Assembly: GCA_900551975.1 (NCBI GenBank)
Contig: URYA01000027.1
Coordinates: 1-12,658 of the forward strand
Length of the DNA stretch: 12,658 nt
Source: an uncultured Collinsella sp.
GTDB taxonomy: Bacteria; Actinomycetota; Coriobacteriia; Coriobacteriales; Coriobacteriaceae
Reading direction: 5' to 3'
Part shown: positions 1-6,180 of the stretch, in pieces
Layout of the letters: each line of letters opens with the position of its first letter
Position numbering within the stretch: the first letter of the stretch is position 1
The notes under the pieces: generated by a model
Databases searched by the model: none
Told to the model about the DNA's origin: nothing
Seen by the model: only the letters and a program-made list of their open reading frames with translations
Program-made: the position numbers and the translations under genes

Positions 1-490
1 CGAGCGCGGTGAGCTCAAGCTCAACGAGCCCGTCGAGATCGTCGGCATCAGGGATACCCAGAACACCGTCGTTACCGGTATCGAGATGTTCCGTAAGTCC
101 ATGGACTTCTGCGAGGCTGGCGACAACGTCGGTCTGCTGCTCCGCGGCATCAAGCGCGAGGACATCGAGCGCGGCCAGGTTCTCTGCAAGCCCGGTTCGG
201 TTACCCCGCACACCAAGTTCACCGGTGAGATCTACGTTCTGACCAAGGAGGAGGGCGGCCGTCATACCCCGTTCTTCGATGGTTATCGTCCTCAGTTCTA
301 CTTCCGTACCACCGACGTTACCGGTACGGTCAAGCTCCCCGAGGGCACCGAGATGGCTATGCCTGGTGACCACATCACCATCGAGGGCGACCTCATCCAC
401 CCGATCGCCATGGAGGAGGGCCTGCGCTTCGCTATCCGCGAGGGTGGCCACACCGTCGGTTCGGGCATCGTCTCCACGATCATTGAGTAA
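1..490 (+). CDS. tuf: Elongation factor Tu, C-terminal part (5' end outside window)
   Basis: EF-Tu is the GTPase that carries aminoacyl-tRNA to the ribosomal A site in the cytoplasm. The reading frame is open from the left edge (first full codon at base 2) to a TAA at 488-490, giving 162 residues. These cover domain 2 and domain 3; the GTP-binding domain lies outside the window. Recognisable stretches are KSMDFCEAGDNVGLLLRG, the domain 3 segment GGRHTPFF, YRPQFYFRTTDVTG and the C-terminal GGHTVGSGIVSTIIE, all typical of bacterial EF-Tu. A strong intrinsic terminator follows 27 bases after the stop, so tuf ends its own transcript and is separated from the rpmG block. The identification is essentially certain; only the missing start is unknown. 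Confidence 0.98.
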   Translation, partial: ERGELKLNEPVEIVGIRDTQNTVVTGIEMFRKSMDFCEAGDNVGLLLRGIKREDIERGQVLCKPGSVTPHTKFTGEIYVLTKEEGGRHTPFFDGYRPQFYFRTTDVTGTVKLPEGTEMAMPGDHITIEGDLIHPIAMEEGLRFAIREGGHTVGSGIVSTIIE

Positions 491-517
491 ATTAGCTCTT
501 TGATATAGCTGACTTAG

Positions 518-552
518 AGAACCCGGCACTTATATGGGTGCCGGGTTCTTTT
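518..552 (+). terminator. Intrinsic terminator of tuf
   Basis: A perfect 12-bp stem (AGAACCCGGCAC at 518-529 with GTGCCGGGTTCT at 538-549) and an 8-base loop are followed by TTT. It lies directly after the tuf stop codon. The outer arm sequence AACCCGG...CCGGGTTCT recurs in the terminator after rplA. Confidence 0.9.
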
Positions 553-694
553 CTGCAATGGATATTGAGCCGTTGCTGGTGTCGAGAGGATCGATAATGG
601 TCCTGGATGCACCGTCGATTAGCTCTCGATGGCTTCATTGATGTGTTCCAAATATGAATGGATCCACCGAGAACCAATTGACTCGAGGTTTTCA
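553..694. other. Non-coding stretch between the tuf terminator and the rpmG promoter
   Basis: No credible gene is visible here on either strand. The only structure seen is a 7-bp inverted repeat, TCGAGAG at 582-588 and CTCTCGA at 623-629, with a 34-base gap. Three short TCGAT words also occur (591, 615 and near 627). No function can be assigned. Confidence 0.5.
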
Positions 695-724
695 TTGACA
701 GCACTTACGTGGAGCTGATAAAGT
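695..724 (+). promoter_or_regulatory. Probable sigma-70-type promoter for the rpmG-trnW-secE block
   Basis: A consensus -35 box TTGACA (695-700) is followed after 18 bases by TAAAGT (719-724), which matches four of six -10 positions. It lies about 45 bases upstream of the rpmG start and after the tuf terminator, where a new promoter is expected. The -35 is unambiguous; the exact -10 register could shift by one or two bases. Confidence 0.65.
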
Positions 725-769
725 AACAACTCGTGCCCGTACGGGGCGGAAATGAAAGGTTCAGGATAC

Positions 770-919
770 ATGCGTACTCTAGTTACTCTTGCGTGCACTG
801 AGTGCAAGCGCCGCAACTATACGACCACCAAGAACAAGTCGACCATGCCTGATCGTATGGAGATCAAGAAGTATTGCCCCTGGTGCCGTCACCACACGCT
901 GCACAAAGAGACTCGCTAG
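770..919 (+). CDS. rpmG: 50S ribosomal protein L33, zinc-binding type
   Basis: The 49-residue protein (MRTLVTLACTECKRRNY... to ...HKETR) is the small large-subunit protein L33, located near the ribosomal E site. It has the four-cysteine form: CxxC at residues 9-12 and CPWC at 36-39, a zinc ribbon (the C+ type). Length is normal for L33. It is too short for many ORF callers. I chose the ATG at 770 because homologues begin with this sequence; an in-frame ATG at 752 would add six residues and has only a purine-rich stretch directly against it, whereas AAAGG at 755-759 is well placed for 770. It lies 13 bases before the tRNA-Trp gene and is followed by secE and nusG, the usual Gram-positive arrangement. 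Confidence 0.95.
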   Translation: MRTLVTLACTECKRRNYTTTKNKSTMPDRMEIKKYCPWCRHHTLHKETR

Positions 920-932
920 TCTCTAGTCACAT

Positions 933-1008
933 ACGCCAGTAGTTCAATTGGTAGAGCATCGGTCTCCAAAACCGAGTGTTGAGGGTTCGAGTCCTTCCTG
1001 GCGTGCCA
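933..1008 (+). tRNA. trnW: tRNA-Trp (anticodon CCA)
   Basis: The cloverleaf can be drawn by hand. The acceptor stem is ACGCCAG (933-939) with CTGGCGT (998-1004). The D-arm is GTTC/GAGC. The anticodon stem TCGGT/ACCGA encloses the loop CTCCAAA (964-970) with anticodon CCA at 966-968. The T-arm loop is TTCGAGT. Discriminator G1005 precedes a genome-encoded CCA (1006-1008). Its position between rpmG and secE is a familiar Gram-positive synteny. Confidence 0.97.
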
Positions 1009-1017
1009 GTCATTATT

Positions 1018-1048
1018 CCGTAAGCTCCCACTTGGGGGCTTACGGTTT
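1018..1048 (+). terminator. Hairpin after tRNA-Trp, weak terminator or processing signal
   Basis: CCGTAAGCTCCC (1018-1029) pairs with GGGGGCTTACGG (1034-1045): a 12-bp stem with one G-T pair and a 4-base loop, followed by only TTT. The short U tract and the lack of a clear secE promoter downstream suggest partial termination or a tRNA 3' processing boundary rather than a full stop. Confidence 0.6.
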
Positions 1049-1084
1049 ACTCATGTATAAGCGCATTGCGCGGAGGTAACCCAA

Positions 1085-1423
1085 ATGGCCAACAAGAAGA
1101 ACAAGAAGAAGGCTCAGCAGCCGGCACCTGCCAACAGCGCTGCCGCCAACTCCAAGGTTGAGGCCAAGAAGGCCGTTGCCAAGAAGAACGAGAAGGCTGC
1201 GAAGTCCAAGAAGAACGAGAAGCCTGGTTTCTTCGCCCGCACCAAGAAGTATTTCGCTTCGGTCAAGTCCGAGATGAAGCGTGTCACGTGGCCCGATAAG
1301 AAGGAGCTCGTGAACTACTCGGTCGTCGTTTGCGCTTCTCTGGTCGTCGTCGGCGTCGTCATCGCTCTGCTCGATGCTGGCTTTGGCGAGGCTCTTGCTC
1401 TGTTCTCTGGATTGAGGGGCTAA
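1085..1423 (+). CDS. secE: Preprotein translocase subunit SecE
   Basis: SecE is the small membrane subunit that clamps SecY in the Sec translocon. The protein has 112 residues. Residues 1-48 form a very basic, Lys/Ala/Asn-rich tail; the conserved SecE core follows, with the amphipathic helix and the signature around KSEMKRVTWPDKKEL (61-75), then one transmembrane segment (about 77-97, NYSVVVCASLVVVGVVIALL). Single-span SecE proteins are usual outside proteobacteria; the basic tail makes this one longer than the about 60-residue minimum form and is common in actinobacteria. The start ATG at 1085 follows GGAGG at 1072-1076. The stop codon is three bases from the nusG start, so the two are almost certainly co-translated. 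Confidence 0.95.
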   Translation: MANKKNKKKAQQPAPANSAAANSKVEAKKAVAKKNEKAAKSKKNEKPGFFARTKKYFASVKSEMKRVTWPDKKELVNYSVVVCASLVVVGVVIALLDAGFGEALALFSGLRG

Positions 1424-1426
1424 ACC

Positions 1427-1963
1427 ATGTCTAAGCGTTGGTACGTCGTACACACTTACTCCGGATACGAGAACCGCGTAAAGTCCGATCTCGAGCATCG
1501 TATCGAGACCATGGGCATGCAGGACCGTATCTTTGATATCGAGATTCCTATGGAGCGCGTCACCGAGATCAAAGAGGGTGGCAAGCGCGAGACCAAGGAT
1601 TCCAAGATCTTCCCGGGTTATGTCCTGGTCCGCATGGAGATGGATGACGATGCTTGGACGTGTGTTCGCAACACGCCCGGCGTCACCGGTTTCCTAGGCG
1701 GCAACGGCAAGCCCGCTCCGCTTTCCCGTGACGAGTACAACAAGATGACTCGTCGTCCCGGTAAGGGCGATTCGCCCAAGCGCACCTCGGTTGATATTCA
1801 GGTCGGCACGTCCGTCCGCGTCACCGATGGCCCGCTTACCGACTTTGATGGCAAGGTCTCCGAGGTTAACACCGAGGCTGGCAAGCTCAAGGTCACGCTG
1901 ATGATCTTTGGCCGCGAGACGCCGGTCGAGCTCGACTTTAACCAGGTCGCTGTCATCGCTTAA
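1427..1963 (+). CDS. nusG: Transcription termination/antitermination factor NusG
   Basis: NusG binds the RNA polymerase clamp through its N-terminal domain and links transcription to Rho or the ribosome through its KOW domain. The 178-residue protein shows the NGN domain (about residues 3-110: KRWYVVHTYSGYENRVK and IFPGYVLVRMEMDD) and a KOW domain (about 125-160: VGTSVRVTDGPLTDFDGKV). Length is normal and there is no actinobacterial-style long N-terminal extension. The ATG is three bases after the secE stop; its ribosome binding site GAGGGG (1414-1419) lies inside the end of secE, which supports translational coupling. A 120-base leader separates it from rplK. Confidence 0.98.
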   Translation: MSKRWYVVHTYSGYENRVKSDLEHRIETMGMQDRIFDIEIPMERVTEIKEGGKRETKDSKIFPGYVLVRMEMDDDAWTCVRNTPGVTGFLGGNGKPAPLSRDEYNKMTRRPGKGDSPKRTSVDIQVGTSVRVTDGPLTDFDGKVSEVNTEAGKLKVTLMIFGRETPVELDFNQVAVIA

Positions 1964-2083
1964 CTTTTCGTCCGTTCGCGCGAGCGTGCTTCTTCTGTGA
2001 CTGCTCATCTCAGGAGTGCTTCTAACACGTGCGTGCTTACGATATAGCAAGTACTTCACACTCGTGATTCGAAAGGAATGACC
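1964..2083 (+). other. nusG-rplK spacer, leader of the L11-L1 genes
   Basis: No gene is seen. The word GTGCTT occurs three times (1986-1991, 2016-2021, 2033-2038), and a small hairpin CGTTC-GCGC-GAGCG lies near the start. In E. coli the L1 protein represses its own operon by binding the leader upstream of rplK; I cannot recognise that site here with confidence. A TATAGC at 2043-2048 with TTCTAA 17 bases upstream is a poor promoter match. Confidence 0.35.
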
Positions 2084-2512
2084 ATGGCTGAGAAGAAGGT
2101 TGCCAACGTCATTAAGCTCCAGATTCCTGCTGGTGCAGCTAACCCCGCTCCTCCCGTCGGCCCCGCCCTGGGCGCTGCTGGCGTGAACATCATGCAGTTC
2201 TGCCAGGCCTTTAACGCCGAGACGCAGGACAAGAAGGGCGACATCATCCCCGTTGAGATCTCTGTCTACGAGGATAAGTCCTTCTCCTTCATCACCAAGA
2301 CCCCGCCGGCGGCTCACCTCATCAAGAAGGAGCTGAACCTCAAGTCTGGTTCCGCTAAGCCTCAGGCCGACAAGGTTGGTCAGCTCTCCCAGGAGCAGCT
2401 CACCAAGATCGCCGAGATCAAGATGCCGGACCTCAATGCTAACGACATTGACGCCGCCAAGAAGATCATCGCCGGTACCGCCCGTTCCATGGGCGTCACC
2501 ATCGCTGAGTAG
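2084..2512 (+). CDS. rplK: 50S ribosomal protein L11
   Basis: L11 forms the GTPase-associated stalk base on 23S rRNA and is needed for RelA activation and factor binding. From the chosen start the protein is 142 residues, the normal family length. The proline-rich N-terminal domain (PAGAANPAPPVGPALG, residues 15-30) is the thiostrepton-contact region; the C-terminal rRNA-binding domain ends with KKIIAGTARSMGV (126-138). An ATG six bases upstream (2078) is in frame, but it abuts the AAAGGA ribosome binding site (2072-2077). The ATG at 2084 has correct spacing and gives the usual MAEKKV start. rplA follows after 117 bases. Confidence 0.98.
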   Translation: MAEKKVANVIKLQIPAGAANPAPPVGPALGAAGVNIMQFCQAFNAETQDKKGDIIPVEISVYEDKSFSFITKTPPAAHLIKKELNLKSGSAKPQADKVGQLSQEQLTKIAEIKMPDLNANDIDAAKKIIAGTARSMGVTIAE

Positions 2513-2530
2513 CGATTTCTTATGGTAACG

Positions 2531-2556
2531 ACGGGTGCTCCGACCGGGGCGCCCGT
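2531..2556 (+). promoter_or_regulatory. Strong hairpin in the rplK-rplA spacer
   Basis: ACGGGTGCTCC (2531-2541) pairs with GGGGCGCCCGT (2546-2556) through 11 bp, two of them G-T, around a GACC loop. No U tract follows, so it is not a classic terminator. It could be an mRNA processing or stability element, or part of L1 autoregulation; the sequence alone does not decide. Confidence 0.5.
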
Positions 2557-2629
2557 TAAATGTGTGCAATAGGGCATACGATACGATGTGGGAGGGCTCA
2601 CGCCCGTTTAACCACAGGAGGTAATGCAC

Positions 2630-3337
2630 ATGGCTAAGCATGGTAAGAGCTATAACGCCGCTGCCGAGAAGATCGACCGCGCCACGCTCTACACCCCCCT
2701 TCAGGCTGCCAAGCTCATTAAGGAGCTCGACACCGCCAAGTTCGACGAGACCGTCGAGGCCCACTTCCGTCTGGGCATCGATACTCGTAAGGCTGACCAG
2801 AACATCCGTGGTTCCATCTCCCTGCCCCACGGCACCGGCAAGACCGTTCGTGTTGCCGTCTTCGCCGAGGGCGAGAAGGCCCGCGAGGCTGAGGCTGCCG
2901 GCGCCGACATCATCGGTTCCGACGAGCTCGTCGCCCAGATTCAGAAGGGCGAGATCAACTTCGACGCCGCTATCGCTACGCCGAACATGATGGCCAAGGT
3001 TGGCCGCATCGGTAAGATCCTTGGTCCCCGTGGCCTCATGCCGAACCCCAAGCTCGGCACCGTTACCATGGACGTCGCCAAGATGGTCTCCGAGCTCAAG
3101 GCTGGCCGCGTTGAGTACCGCGCCGACCGCTACGGCATCTGCCACGTGCCCCTGGGCAAGAAGTCCTTCTCTGAGCAGCAGCTCGTCGAGAACTACGCTG
3201 CCCTGTACACCGAGATCCTGCGCGTCAAGCCCTCTTCTGCTAAGGGCAAGTACGTCAAGTCCATCTCCGTGTCTTCCACCATGGGCCCTGGCGTCAAGGT
3301 CGATCCCGCTGTCCAGCGTGACTTCCTGGCTGAGTAA
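2630..3337 (+). CDS. rplA: 50S ribosomal protein L1
   Basis: L1 forms the mobile stalk that helps release deacylated tRNA from the E site, and in many bacteria it represses its own operon by binding mRNA. The 235-residue protein has the expected two-domain L1 layout and the family signature KVGRIGKILGPRGLMPNPK (residues 123-141). The ATG at 2630 is placed eight bases after AGGAGG (2616-2621); the in-frame ATG at 2624 is too close to that site. It is the last gene of the + strand block and ends about 36 bases before a strong hairpin terminator. rplJ and rplL, which often follow, are not next to it here. Confidence 0.98.
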   Translation: MAKHGKSYNAAAEKIDRATLYTPLQAAKLIKELDTAKFDETVEAHFRLGIDTRKADQNIRGSISLPHGTGKTVRVAVFAEGEKAREAEAAGADIIGSDELVAQIQKGEINFDAAIATPNMMAKVGRIGKILGPRGLMPNPKLGTVTMDVAKMVSELKAGRVEYRADRYGICHVPLGKKSFSEQQLVENYAALYTEILRVKPSSAKGKYVKSISVSSTMGPGVKVDPAVQRDFLAE

Positions 3338-3373
3338 CTGCTAGTTACTGCCTGAGCAAAGCAAGCATTGCTA

Positions 3374-3411
3374 AAGAAACCCGGTTCTGCCTTGTGCAGG
3401 ACCGGGTTCTT
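3374..3411. terminator. Bidirectional terminator between rplA and the converging phosphoesterase gene
   Basis: AACCCGGTTCTGC (3378-3390) pairs with GCAGGACCGGGTT (3396-3408) in 13 bp around a 5-base loop; after one bulged A (3377) three more pairs form (3374-3376 with 3409-3411). The + strand exit is TTCTTGCTAT. The - strand exit reads TTTCTTTAG, so it can serve both converging transcripts. Confidence 0.8.
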
Positions 3412-3427
3412 GCTATCGCGTCAAAAG

Positions 3428-3460
3428 CACCATAAAGGGGACAGTGTCCCCTTTATGGTG
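3428..3460. repeat. Palindrome A: near-perfect 33-base inverted repeat with GGGGACA core
   Basis: CACCATAAAGGGGACA (3428-3443) is the exact reverse complement of 3445-3460, with a single G in the centre. It begins one base beyond the stop codon of the - strand phosphoesterase gene. The GGGGACA/TGTCCCC core is shared with palindromes B, C and D in this window. Confidence 0.9.
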
Positions 3461-3461
3461 G

Positions 3462-4172
3462 TTACCAGGGTGTTCTGGCTGTTGAGGACTCGATGGCATC
3501 GTGGCGTTTGAGCTCGCGGCGCATGGTTTGCGAATTGAGCCAGGCTGCCTGCCAGCCACGGATGGGGTAGCGCGTCTGGTCGAGCTCAAACTGCGTATAG
3601 CCGCAGGCGTTGATGATCGTCGTTCCACACACATGCTGCCGCTCGCGCTGAAAATCGTAACCGTAGCTTTGGTGTACATGCCCATGCACCATGTAGTCGG
3701 CCCCCCAGGATTCAAGCGCCGTGTTAAAGCACTCAAACCCTCGATGCGGCAGATCGTCCAGATCACCCATACCGGCGGCGGGTGCATGGGTAAGCAGAAT
3801 GTCGCACCCGCCGACCATCCTAACCTTACGCGACAGCTTACGCATGCGCTTGGACATCTCGCGTTCGGTGTACATGTTGGCGCCGTCGCGATAACGCATG
3901 GACCCGCCAAGGCCCGCAATGCGAATCCCTCGGTACGTGTACACGCTGTCTTCTACGCAGATACATCCGCCCGGTGCATGACGTGCGTAGCGGTCATCGT
4001 GATTGCCACGCACGTAGATGAGCGGTTTGTTGATGACCGTAACCAAAAACTCAAGATAGTCCGGGTCCAGATCGCCGGCGGACAAAATCAGGTCGACGCC
4101 CTCAAAGCGTTCCTTGCGAAAGCACTCCCAAAGGCATCGTTCTTCGGTATCGGCTATGGCAAGGATTTTCAT
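3462..4172 (-). CDS. Calcineurin-like metallophosphoesterase
   Basis: A 236-residue predicted cytoplasmic di-metal phosphoesterase; its substrate is unknown. The family motifs appear in order: D8 in IADTEE, GDLD (33-36), GNHD (56-59), LLTHAP (126-131, H129) and GHVH (164-167). Motif I is normally D-x-H; here it is D8-T9-E10, so one usual metal-ligand histidine is replaced by glutamate. From memory, clostridial homologues starting MKILAIAD also carry an acidic residue there, so this is probably a subfamily trait. The start ATG (4172) overlaps the TGA of the upstream Bmp-domain gene (ATGA), which implies translational coupling. The gene ends one base before palindrome A. Cyclic nucleotide or nucleotide phosphodiesterase activity is plausible from the fold but is inference. 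Confidence 0.9.
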   Translation of the reverse strand: MKILAIADTEERCLWECFRKERFEGVDLILSAGDLDPDYLEFLVTVINKPLIYVRGNHDDRYARHAPGGCICVEDSVYTYRGIRIAGLGGSMRYRDGANMYTEREMSKRMRKLSRKVRMVGGCDILLTHAPAAGMGDLDDLPHRGFECFNTALESWGADYMVHGHVHQSYGYDFQRERQHVCGTTIINACGYTQFELDQTRYPIRGWQAAWLNSQTMRRELKRHDAIESSTARTPW

Positions 4173-6085
4173 AGGGCAGGGACTTTAGGCTCATCGTCGA
4201 GCTGCGGAATGGTGCCTACCACGTTATCCGCCAGCCAATTCATCTCGACAATCTGCGTGCTCGGCAGCGGAGGGAAGCCTTCGATCTGTACCACGCCGTT
4301 CTGGCTGTGGAGCTCGCCGCCAAAGGGGTTGATGGATCCCTCAACAATGCCGTTACGGAGCAACTGCACGAGTTTGCGCGTCTGGTAGGGTAGGCCCGGA
4401 GCGTAACGGATGTCGATAACGCCAGAGCTCATGCCGTACCAGTAGTTGACGGCGCGCACTTGGTTGTCATCGCTGGTCTCGTCCCACGTGCCGTGCAGAA
4501 GGCTGCGAACGATGAGCTCGTAGTAACGGCCCCAGTTCCATACCGGCATGGCGATGCCGGTAACCTTGCCATCGACCAGGCGGTGAAGCCCGTAGGCCGT
4601 TGGGTCTTCGAGCGACTTTGACATGTCGGCGCCGGTCATGACGCTTACACCTTCGCGGCACATGGCCTCGGCAAGGCCTCCGGCGGGCACATCGCCCCAA
4701 GTCAGGATAATTTGCGCACGGGGGTCGAGCAGCGAGGCGCCAATCGCAAAGGCGTTGATCTCGCTGAGCGCGCCCGAGGCGAAGACCGACGCGTGGTAGC
4801 CGATGCGGTGGTTGTCCGCCATGCTGGCGGCAAGGGCGCCCAGGAGGAACTTGGCCTCGTACATCTTGCCAAAGTACGAACGGACGCTTTGATGGGGAAG
4901 GCCGATAGAGCAGTTGAGGAACCGAACCTGGGGATACTCAACGGCAGCCCTGAGCGTGTATTCCATCAGGCGGTGCGAGGTCGAGAAGATGACGTTTGCC
5001 CCATGTTTGACAGCCGTTTCCACGGCGGCGTAGAACACATCCGGATCGTGACAGTCCTCGAACGCCTCGGTGCGCACGATACCGCCAAAGTGCTCATCGA
5101 GATACTGACGCCCTTGGTCGTGCAGGCTGTCCCAGCTCGACGTCGCACAGGGGAACTCATGGATAAAGGCGATGCGCAGGGGGTTGGTCGCCGAATAGAC
5201 GGTCTTGCCCATAAAGAAGTTGAGCACGCCGGAGGTGGACTTGGCGGGCGACTCCTCCTCGTCGACGCTCGGCGCTTCAACAAGATCGACCTTGTCCTCG
5301 TCATTTTTGCCGGCAATGACCAGCTCGCGCCAAATCTTGCACAGGCGGTTTACGACGATATCCGTTGGCGTATCCAGCAGGCGGTCCTGGTTGTACACAT
5401 TGAGGTACACGAGCATGGCGTCGGCGGGCGTAATGTCCAGGTGGTCGCCGCCTGCGCGAAGGTAGGCGCGCTTAAAGAGCAGGAAGGGGTGGCGCAGGGA
5501 GTCGACCTTTTTCTGCGGCCATTTTTCGATAAGATTCTGACCGAGCATCTTGGCGAGCGTCTCGTAGCTTCCCTCACGCGAGAACTCGATCTCGTATAGG
5601 GGGCAGACGCGCCAAAACGCGCAGAACTCGCCGTACAGGCGGCTTTCGACGGAATCCCATGTGCCGGGGTAGAGACGGGTGACCTTGGCCGAAACCGTCG
5701 GGGCGTCTAGGAATTTGAGGACACTGACGCGTTTGTTGCCTTCTTGGACATAGAACCGATGCATGAACTCGGTGACGATGACGGGGTCGCGATAGCCCTC
5801 GGTCACCTGGATGTCGTAGAGGTTGGACCACTTGCGGGCGAACTCGGTGCTAAACGGAAGCAGGGGCATAAAGTTACACGAAAAGGTGGACTGACGGCCC
5901 TTGGTGACCGTGCCGACGACCATTTCGAGCGGAATATCCCGCAGGCCGACATTCTCTCGCTGACCTAAGGGGAGCTGAGCAACCAAGCTATCGAGGTCCG
6001 TAAGGTATGGATGCTCGCTTTGGCTAATGGCGCGTCGACGCCCTTGCTCGCCGCGCTTGCGTGCTTGACGATAGGCCTCTTCCAT
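4169..6085 (-). CDS. ParB-like domain fused to a Bmp/Med nucleoside-binding domain, cytoplasmic
   Basis: The 638-residue protein has two halves. Residues about 49-137 look like a ParB/sulfiredoxin-type fold: IPLEMVVGTVTKGR (51-64), then FYVQEGNKRVSVLKFLD (111-127), in the place of the ParB V-x-EGxRR box, followed by VSAKVTRL (131-138). A mostly helical stretch and an acidic linker (about 264-284) lead to a Bmp-type periplasmic-binding domain (about 302-590): LRIAFIHE, HGANVIFSTS, YPQVRFLNCSIG, MYEAKFLLGALAASMADNHRIGY and EINAFAIGASLLDPRAQ. Ordinary Bmp proteins are lipoproteins of about 350 residues that bind purine nucleosides; this one has no signal peptide or lipobox, so it should act in the cytosol, perhaps as a ligand sensor. 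AGGGAG precedes the ATG. Its stop overlaps the phosphoesterase start. Function is not established; the domain assignment of the C-terminal half is firm, the N-terminal half moderate. Confidence 0.85.
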   Translation of the reverse strand: MEEAYRQARKRGEQGRRRAISQSEHPYLTDLDSLVAQLPLGQRENVGLRDIPLEMVVGTVTKGRQSTFSCNFMPLLPFSTEFARKWSNLYDIQVTEGYRDPVIVTEFMHRFYVQEGNKRVSVLKFLDAPTVSAKVTRLYPGTWDSVESRLYGEFCAFWRVCPLYEIEFSREGSYETLAKMLGQNLIEKWPQKKVDSLRHPFLLFKRAYLRAGGDHLDITPADAMLVYLNVYNQDRLLDTPTDIVVNRLCKIWRELVIAGKNDEDKVDLVEAPSVDEEESPAKSTSGVLNFFMGKTVYSATNPLRIAFIHEFPCATSSWDSLHDQGRQYLDEHFGGIVRTEAFEDCHDPDVFYAAVETAVKHGANVIFSTSHRLMEYTLRAAVEYPQVRFLNCSIGLPHQSVRSYFGKMYEAKFLLGALAASMADNHRIGYHASVFASGALSEINAFAIGASLLDPRAQIILTWGDVPAGGLAEAMCREGVSVMTGADMSKSLEDPTAYGLHRLVDGKVTGIAMPVWNWGRYYELIVRSLLHGTWDETSDDNQVRAVNYWYGMSSGVIDIRYAPGLPYQTRKLVQLLRNGIVEGSINPFGGELHSQNGVVQIEGFPPLPSTQIVEMNWLADNVVGTIPQLDDEPKVPAL

Positions 6086-6141
6086 GGTGTCTACTCCCTT
6101 AGTCGTTTAAACAACGATATGAACCATGGTACCACGAATGA

Positions 6142-6180
6142 AAACCACTACAAAGATGCCTGTCCCCTTTGCGGTGGTTT
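6142..6180 (-). terminator. Palindrome B: terminator of the MscS-family gene with GGGGACAG core
   Basis: On the - strand AAACCACCGCAAAG (6180-6167) pairs with CTTTGTAGTGGTTT (6155-6142), with one G-T and one mismatch, around an 11-base loop GGGACAGGCAT; TTTT ends the structure. The TAA of the upstream gene lies at its edge (6181-6179). It has the features of an intrinsic terminator and the same core as palindromes A, C and D. Confidence 0.8.

Noticed and set aside
2078..2080. Upstream ATG as the rplK start
   Set aside because: It directly abuts the AAAGGA ribosome binding site; the ATG at 2084 has proper spacing and gives the usual N-terminus.
1694..3145. Long open frame (483 codons) on the - strand
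   Set aside because: It lies antisense to nusG, rplK and rplA, all secure genes, and its Leu/Gly/Asp-rich low-complexity product is the usual shadow of GC-biased coding sequence.
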